DNA from: Kiritimatiellia bacterium | GTDB taxonomy: Bacteria > Verrucomicrobiota > Kiritimatiellia > RFP12 > UBA1067 | Assembly: GCA_017412325.1 (NCBI GenBank) | Contig: JAFPYE010000163.1 | Span: 1-8,705, forward strand | Length of the DNA stretch: 8,705 bases | Direction of reading: 5' to 3' | Shown: positions 6,746 through 8,705 of the stretch, in pieces | Layout: every line of letters starts with the position of its first letter | Numbering within the stretch: the first letter of the stretch is position 1 | Notes under the pieces: generated by a model | Told to the model about the DNA's origin: nothing | The model's input: the letters and a program-made list of their open reading frames with translations, nothing else | Databases searched by the model: none | Made by a program: the position numbers and the translations under genes

Positions 6746-6774
6746 AGGGATGCGGCTTCAGCGCCGCCAGTCAA

Positions 6775-6984
6775 TTACTTCTTGGCCGCCTTCTTCGCAG
6801 GCGCCTTCTTCGCCGCCGGCTTCTTCGCAGGAGCGGGCTTCTTCGCCGGCGCCTTCTTCACCGCCACCTTCTTCGCGGGCGCCTTCTTCGCGGGAGCCGC
6901 CTTCTTCGCCGCCGGCTTCTTCGCCGGAGCCGCCTTCTTCGCAGGAGCCGCCTTCTTCGCGGGTGCCTTCTTGGTAGTCGCCAT
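6775..6984 (-). CDS. histone H1-like Lys/Ala/Pro-repeat DNA-binding protein
   Basis: 69 residues made almost only of Lys, Ala and Pro: 26 lysines in 13 KK pairs spaced every 4-6 residues (AAPAKK/APAKK/PAAKK units), with no acidic or aromatic residue after the MATTKK start. This composition is that of the C-terminal tail of histone H1 and of bacterial H1-like proteins such as chlamydial Hc2 or AlgP repeats. It would bind DNA (or RNA) through unspecific charge contacts in the nucleoid. It has no globular domain, unlike Hc1. The ATG at 6984 was chosen because AAGGA lies 8 bases before it; the in-frame ATG at 7026 adds 14 residues of unlike composition and lacks such a site. It has its own promoter and terminator and is transcribed divergently from the permease. 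The repetitive DNA is prone to length change, so the repeat number may vary between strains. Confidence 0.85.
   Translation of the reverse strand: MATTKKAPAKKAAPAKKAAPAKKPAAKKAAPAKKAPAKKVAVKKAPAKKPAPAKKPAAKKAPAKKAAKK
6778..6972 (-). repeat. degenerate 15-18 base tandem repeat encoding KK-A/P units
   Basis: On the plus strand the motif GCCTTCTTCGC recurs about every 15-18 bases, with variable spacers, through nearly the whole histone-like gene. Units are imperfect, so the array looks old or selected at protein level. It encodes the KK-A/P periodicity. Confidence 0.75.
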
Positions 6985-6992
6985 GTGTTGTT

Positions 6993-6997
6993 TCCTT
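6993..6997 (-). promoter_or_regulatory. Shine-Dalgarno site fixing the histone-like gene start
   Basis: AAGGA on the minus strand lies 8 bases before the ATG at 6984, in an A-rich leader. It supports 6984 as the start and contrasts with the lack of such a site before the lpxC-like, pilM/N-like and permease genes. Confidence 0.7.
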
Positions 6998-7022
6998 TTT
7001 GTGTGAGACGCCTCGGGCACGC

Positions 7023-7032
7023 ACACCGGTGT
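7023..7032. promoter_or_regulatory. 10-base perfect palindrome in the histone gene leader
   Basis: ACACCGGTGT is self-complementary and lies in the predicted untranslated leader of the histone-like mRNA, about 25-35 bases downstream of its predicted transcription start. With no loop it would suit a dimeric regulator rather than an RNA hairpin. Function is unknown. Confidence 0.3.
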
Positions 7033-7061
7033 ACGCTTGTTTCCTTCGGCTTCTGACGGGA

Positions 7062-7090
7062 ATGATAGCGAAAAAATATCCGCATTGCAA
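7062..7090 (-). promoter_or_regulatory. sigma70-type promoter of the histone H1-like gene
   Basis: On the minus strand TTGCAA (7090-7085) and TATCAT (7067-7062) are separated by exactly 17 bases, close to the TTGACA/TATAAT consensus. A start near 7055 gives a leader of about 70 bases carrying the Shine-Dalgarno site. One copy of the 13-base direct repeat lies in the spacer and touches the -35 box. Confidence 0.7.
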
Positions 7091-7128
7091 GCGGCAATCT
7101 AAAAAAACTTTTGGTAAAATATCCGCAT
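7073..7128. repeat. 13-base direct repeat across the divergent promoters
   Basis: AAAATATCCGCAT occurs at 7073-7085 and again at 7116-7128, with a 43-base period (about four helical turns). The first copy lies in the histone promoter; the second covers the -10 region and the start codon of the permease gene. Between them is a 5-base inverted repeat (ATTGC at 7084-7088, GCAAT at 7094-7098). The placement suggests a shared operator, which is inference. Confidence 0.5.
7115..7127 (+). promoter_or_regulatory. possible -10 box of the ABC permease gene, leaderless placement
   Basis: TAAAAT at 7115-7120 lies only 6 bases before the ATG at 7127, downstream of an A tract (7100-7107). If used, the transcript would start at about the A of the ATG. 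There is no Shine-Dalgarno before the ATG. A matching -35 box at normal spacing is not evident, so the call is weak. Confidence 0.4.
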
Positions 7129-8554
7129 GGCCGTCATTCTTCCGAGCGAACGCAGGACATGCAAGGCGCGGGTCTTCCTCGCGCTCGTCTATTCCGTGCT
7201 CGTTCTCGGCGCGGCGACAATGGTCTATCCGTTCGCCGTGATGCTCTCGGCGAGTCTCTCGTCCGCCTACGACTACCAACGCCACAGCCCCGTCGTTATT
7301 GGGTTTTTCGATCGTTCCGACCGTTTCATGCGGTCGATCGCGACGCGCTTCGCGACCTTTCCGCGCGAGGTCTATCCCGAGGCGCCCGCGTCGTGGACGA
7401 GCTGGCCGCAGGTCGCCCGCGACCGCGCGGGCGTTGCCGCGTTCGCCGCGCGCGAACTCGCGCCCTACGCCGACGCCAAATTCCGCGACGCGAAGAAGGA
7501 CGAGGCGCGGCGGTTTCTGCGCGCGCTCGCGGACATCCCCGCGCGCGACACGGTCTGCCGCTACGACGCGCGCGACGTCGCGCGGTTCGCCCAGGCTAAG
7601 TACGGCACGATCGAGCGGTTGAACGCCGCGTGGCCCGTCCCCTACAAGTCGTTCTTCGACATCTCGTTCTCCGCCGAATCGAAGCTGCCGCCCGGCCGCG
7701 TCCAGCCCGGCGAGAAGTTCGCGACGTGGCTGGAGCTGAAGTCGCGCTACGTGGCGGACGCCCTCGCGCGCGGCGACTATGTCGCGCGCACGCTCCCCGC
7801 GCCGCTCGCCGACCACGCCGCCGACATCCGCAACGCGCTCGCAGTCCAGTTCCTCGAGCACGGCTGGCGCGACTTCCTCGAAAGCTGCGCGGCGAACTAC
7901 CGGCTCGTCGGCGACTACCTCTTCCTGCGCGGGCGCGCGTTCGCGAACACCCTTCTCCTCGTCGTCCTCTCGGTGCTCGCGTCGCTGACCGTGAACCCGC
8001 TCGCCGCGTACGCGCTCTCGCGCTTCCGCCTCGCCGCGACGGAAAAGATCATCCTCTTCCTCCTGGCGACGATGGCGTTCCCCGCCGCCGTGACCGCGAT
8101 TCCGGGCTTCCTGCTGATCCGCGACCTCGGGCTCCTCAACACGTTCGCCGCGCTCGTCCTGCCGACGGTCGCGAGCGGCCTGTCCATCTTCATCCTCAAG
8201 GGCTTCTTCGACGCGCTGCCGCGCGAGCTCTACGAGGCGGCGGCCATCGACGGCGCGGGCGAGGCGACGGTCTTCCTGCGGATCACGCTGCCGATGACGA
8301 CGCCGATCCTCGCCGTCAACGCGCTCAACGCGTTCATCCACGCCTATTCGTCGTGGGAGTGGGCGTTCCTCGTCTGCCAGAAGGAGTCGCACTGGACGCT
8401 GGCGGTGTGGATGTACCAGATGTCGCAGACGATGGCGCACCAGCCGTGGTGCGTGATGGCGGGCTTCGTCGTCGTCTCGCTCCCGACCGCCGCCGTGTTC
8501 CTCCTCTGCCAGAAGATCATCCTGCGCGGCGTCGTGCTGCCGTCACTGAAGTAG
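7127..8554 (+). CDS. carbohydrate ABC transporter permease (MalG/CUT1 type) with large extracytoplasmic insertion
   Basis: 475 residues, against about 280 for MalG-type permeases. The first membrane helix is at about 15-43. A soluble segment at about 48-268 should face the periplasm. The normal transmembrane core follows, with helices at about 272-297, 305-330, 338-358, 385-408 and 443-466. The cytoplasmic EAA loop is clear (YEAAAIDGAGEATVFLRITLP, from about residue 369) and contacts the ATPase; MAFPAAVTAIPGFLLIRDLGLLNT is typical of sugar permeases. Within the insertion, KYGTIERLNAAWPVPYKSFFDI (158-179) recalls the YGT-(I/L)-xx-LN-xAWG stretch of GH42 beta-galactosidases, so the segment may contact sugar or the binding protein. 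The ATG at 7127 gives an intact first helix. No partner permease, binding protein or ATPase is next to it, so partners must be encoded elsewhere. The substrate is unknown. Confidence 0.88.
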   Translation: MAVILPSERRTCKARVFLALVYSVLVLGAATMVYPFAVMLSASLSSAYDYQRHSPVVIGFFDRSDRFMRSIATRFATFPREVYPEAPASWTSWPQVARDRAGVAAFAARELAPYADAKFRDAKKDEARRFLRALADIPARDTVCRYDARDVARFAQAKYGTIERLNAAWPVPYKSFFDISFSAESKLPPGRVQPGEKFATWLELKSRYVADALARGDYVARTLPAPLADHAADIRNALAVQFLEHGWRDFLESCAANYRLVGDYLFLRGRAFANTLLLVVLSVLASLTVNPLAAYALSRFRLAATEKIILFLLATMAFPAAVTAIPGFLLIRDLGLLNTFAALVLPTVASGLSIFILKGFFDALPRELYEAAAIDGAGEATVFLRITLPMTTPILAVNALNAFIHAYSSWEWAFLVCQKESHWTLAVWMYQMSQTMAHQPWCVMAGFVVVSLPTAAVFLLCQKIILRGVVLPSLK

Positions 8555-8705
8555 CGCGGCGCGCTCGCAGCACGCAAGGAATTCGTCCAGCTTCGCGACC
8601 GATTTTTCGCCGGGCGCGGTTTCCAGCGAACTGTTCACGTCCAAAATGTCCGCGCCCGTCGCCGCCGCCGCGCGCGCCGTGTCCGCCGCGAGGCCGCCCG
8701 CCAGC
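8543..8705 (-). CDS. trpF: phosphoribosylanthranilate isomerase TrpF, C-terminal part (cut by window edge)
   Basis: Only the last 53 residues are present. TrpF converts phosphoribosylanthranilate to CdRP in tryptophan synthesis, using a TIM barrel. The visible part has the family's closing phosphate-binding pattern: LAGGL, then GADILDVNSSLE (usually a DVSSGVE- or DINS-like form), then APGEKSVAKLDEFL matching the PGxKD...F ending. The frame is open to the right edge and ends with TGA at 8545-8543. The gene converges on the permease and their 3' ends overlap by 12 bases, leaving no room for a terminator between them. The assignment rests on the short conserved tail but fits throughout. Confidence 0.82.
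   Translation of the reverse strand, partial: LAGGLAADTARAAAATGADILDVNSSLETAPGEKSVAKLDEFLACCERAALLQ

Larger units (their letters stand above)
6487..6774. other. intergenic region between the histone-like gene and the lpxC-like gene
   Basis: About 290 bases (309 from the preferred lpxC start) with no convincing gene. From right to left it holds the histone-gene terminator (6708-6745), a bidirectional hairpin (6621-6658), a cluster of four CTAG tetramers (6552-6580), and the upstream half of the lpxC promoter. Short open frames here cross the terminators and have Arg-rich shadow composition. The part at 6581-6620 shows nothing I can interpret. Confidence 0.6.

Noticed and set aside
6577..6774. 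65-residue minus-strand open frame after the histone-like stop
   Set aside because: It starts with TTG without a ribosome site, runs through the intrinsic terminator and the second hairpin, and has Arg-rich shadow composition.
6778..6972. Possible CRISPR-like array
   Set aside because: The repeat units are 15-18 bases, imperfect, without unique spacers, and are explained by the KK-A/P protein repeats.
6614..7006. 130-residue plus-strand frame rich in Phe/Ala/Gly (AFFAGA repeats)
   Set aside because: It is the mirror of the KK-A/P repeats of the histone-like gene and crosses two terminators; the opposite frame has a promoter and ribosome site.
7085..7120. TTGCAA plus TAAAAT as a plus-strand sigma70 promoter for the permease
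   Set aside because: The spacer is 24 bases, too long for a standard promoter; the same TTGCAA fits the minus-strand promoter with a 17-base spacer.
6758..8440. 560-residue open frame on the minus strand opposite the permease
   Set aside because: It is Arg/Val/Glu-rich antisense shadow of the GC-rich permease gene; the permease has clear membrane helices and an EAA loop, and this frame shows no domain.

Overview
The window is a GC-rich bacterial chromosome segment with dense, tightly packed genes. There is an outer-membrane secretin assembly operon, an LpxC-family lipid A gene, a DEDDh exonuclease, a Lys/Ala/Pro histone H1-like protein, an unusually long carbohydrate ABC permease and the 3' end of trpF. 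LpxC plus a secretin implies a Gram-negative cell. The PilM/N-PilO-secretin block recalls the Amuc_1098-1102-type cluster of Verrucomicrobiota, and the H1-like protein and oversized permease also fit the PVC superphylum (Verrucomicrobiota, Kiritimatiellota or Lentisphaerota). That assignment is inferred from family resemblance and is not proven here.

Layout. Positions 23-6465 carry six genes on the minus strand in one direction. In transcription order they are lpxC-like, DEDDh exonuclease, a fused PilM/PilN (GspL-like) protein, a PilO/GspM-like protein, the secretin, and a 58-residue unknown protein. Junctions are overlaps or gaps of at most 19 bases. Positions 6466-6774 have no gene and hold the lpxC-like promoter, a cluster of four CTAG sites, a bidirectional hairpin and the terminator of the next gene. 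Positions 6775-6984 (minus) encode the histone H1-like protein. Positions 6985-7126 form a divergent promoter region. Positions 7127-8554 (plus) encode the ABC permease. Positions 8543-8705 (minus) are the C-terminus of TrpF, converging on the permease with a 12-base overlap.

How the genes work together. The three secretin-operon proteins make a plausible trans-envelope sub-complex: an inner-membrane platform (PilM/N and PilO-like) and the outer-membrane channel. No ATPase, pseudopilin or peptidase lies in the window. LpxC may supply lipid A for the same outer membrane, but its active-site spacing differs from E. coli LpxC.

Most interesting points. (1) Two transcription units share an almost identical element, CCCAA-N9-GATATGATATA, placed so that the start codon falls at or very near the predicted transcript 5' end, with no Shine-Dalgarno sequence; this suggests leaderless initiation. 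(2) The ABC permease carries an insertion of about 220 residues between its first two membrane helices, with a short stretch resembling family-42 glycoside hydrolases. (3) The LpxC homologue has an altered zinc-ligand helix. (4) A CTAG cluster upstream of lpxC resembles tandem TrpR operators. (5) A 13-base direct repeat spans the divergent histone/permease promoters. No CRISPR array, transposon, tRNA or rRNA was seen.
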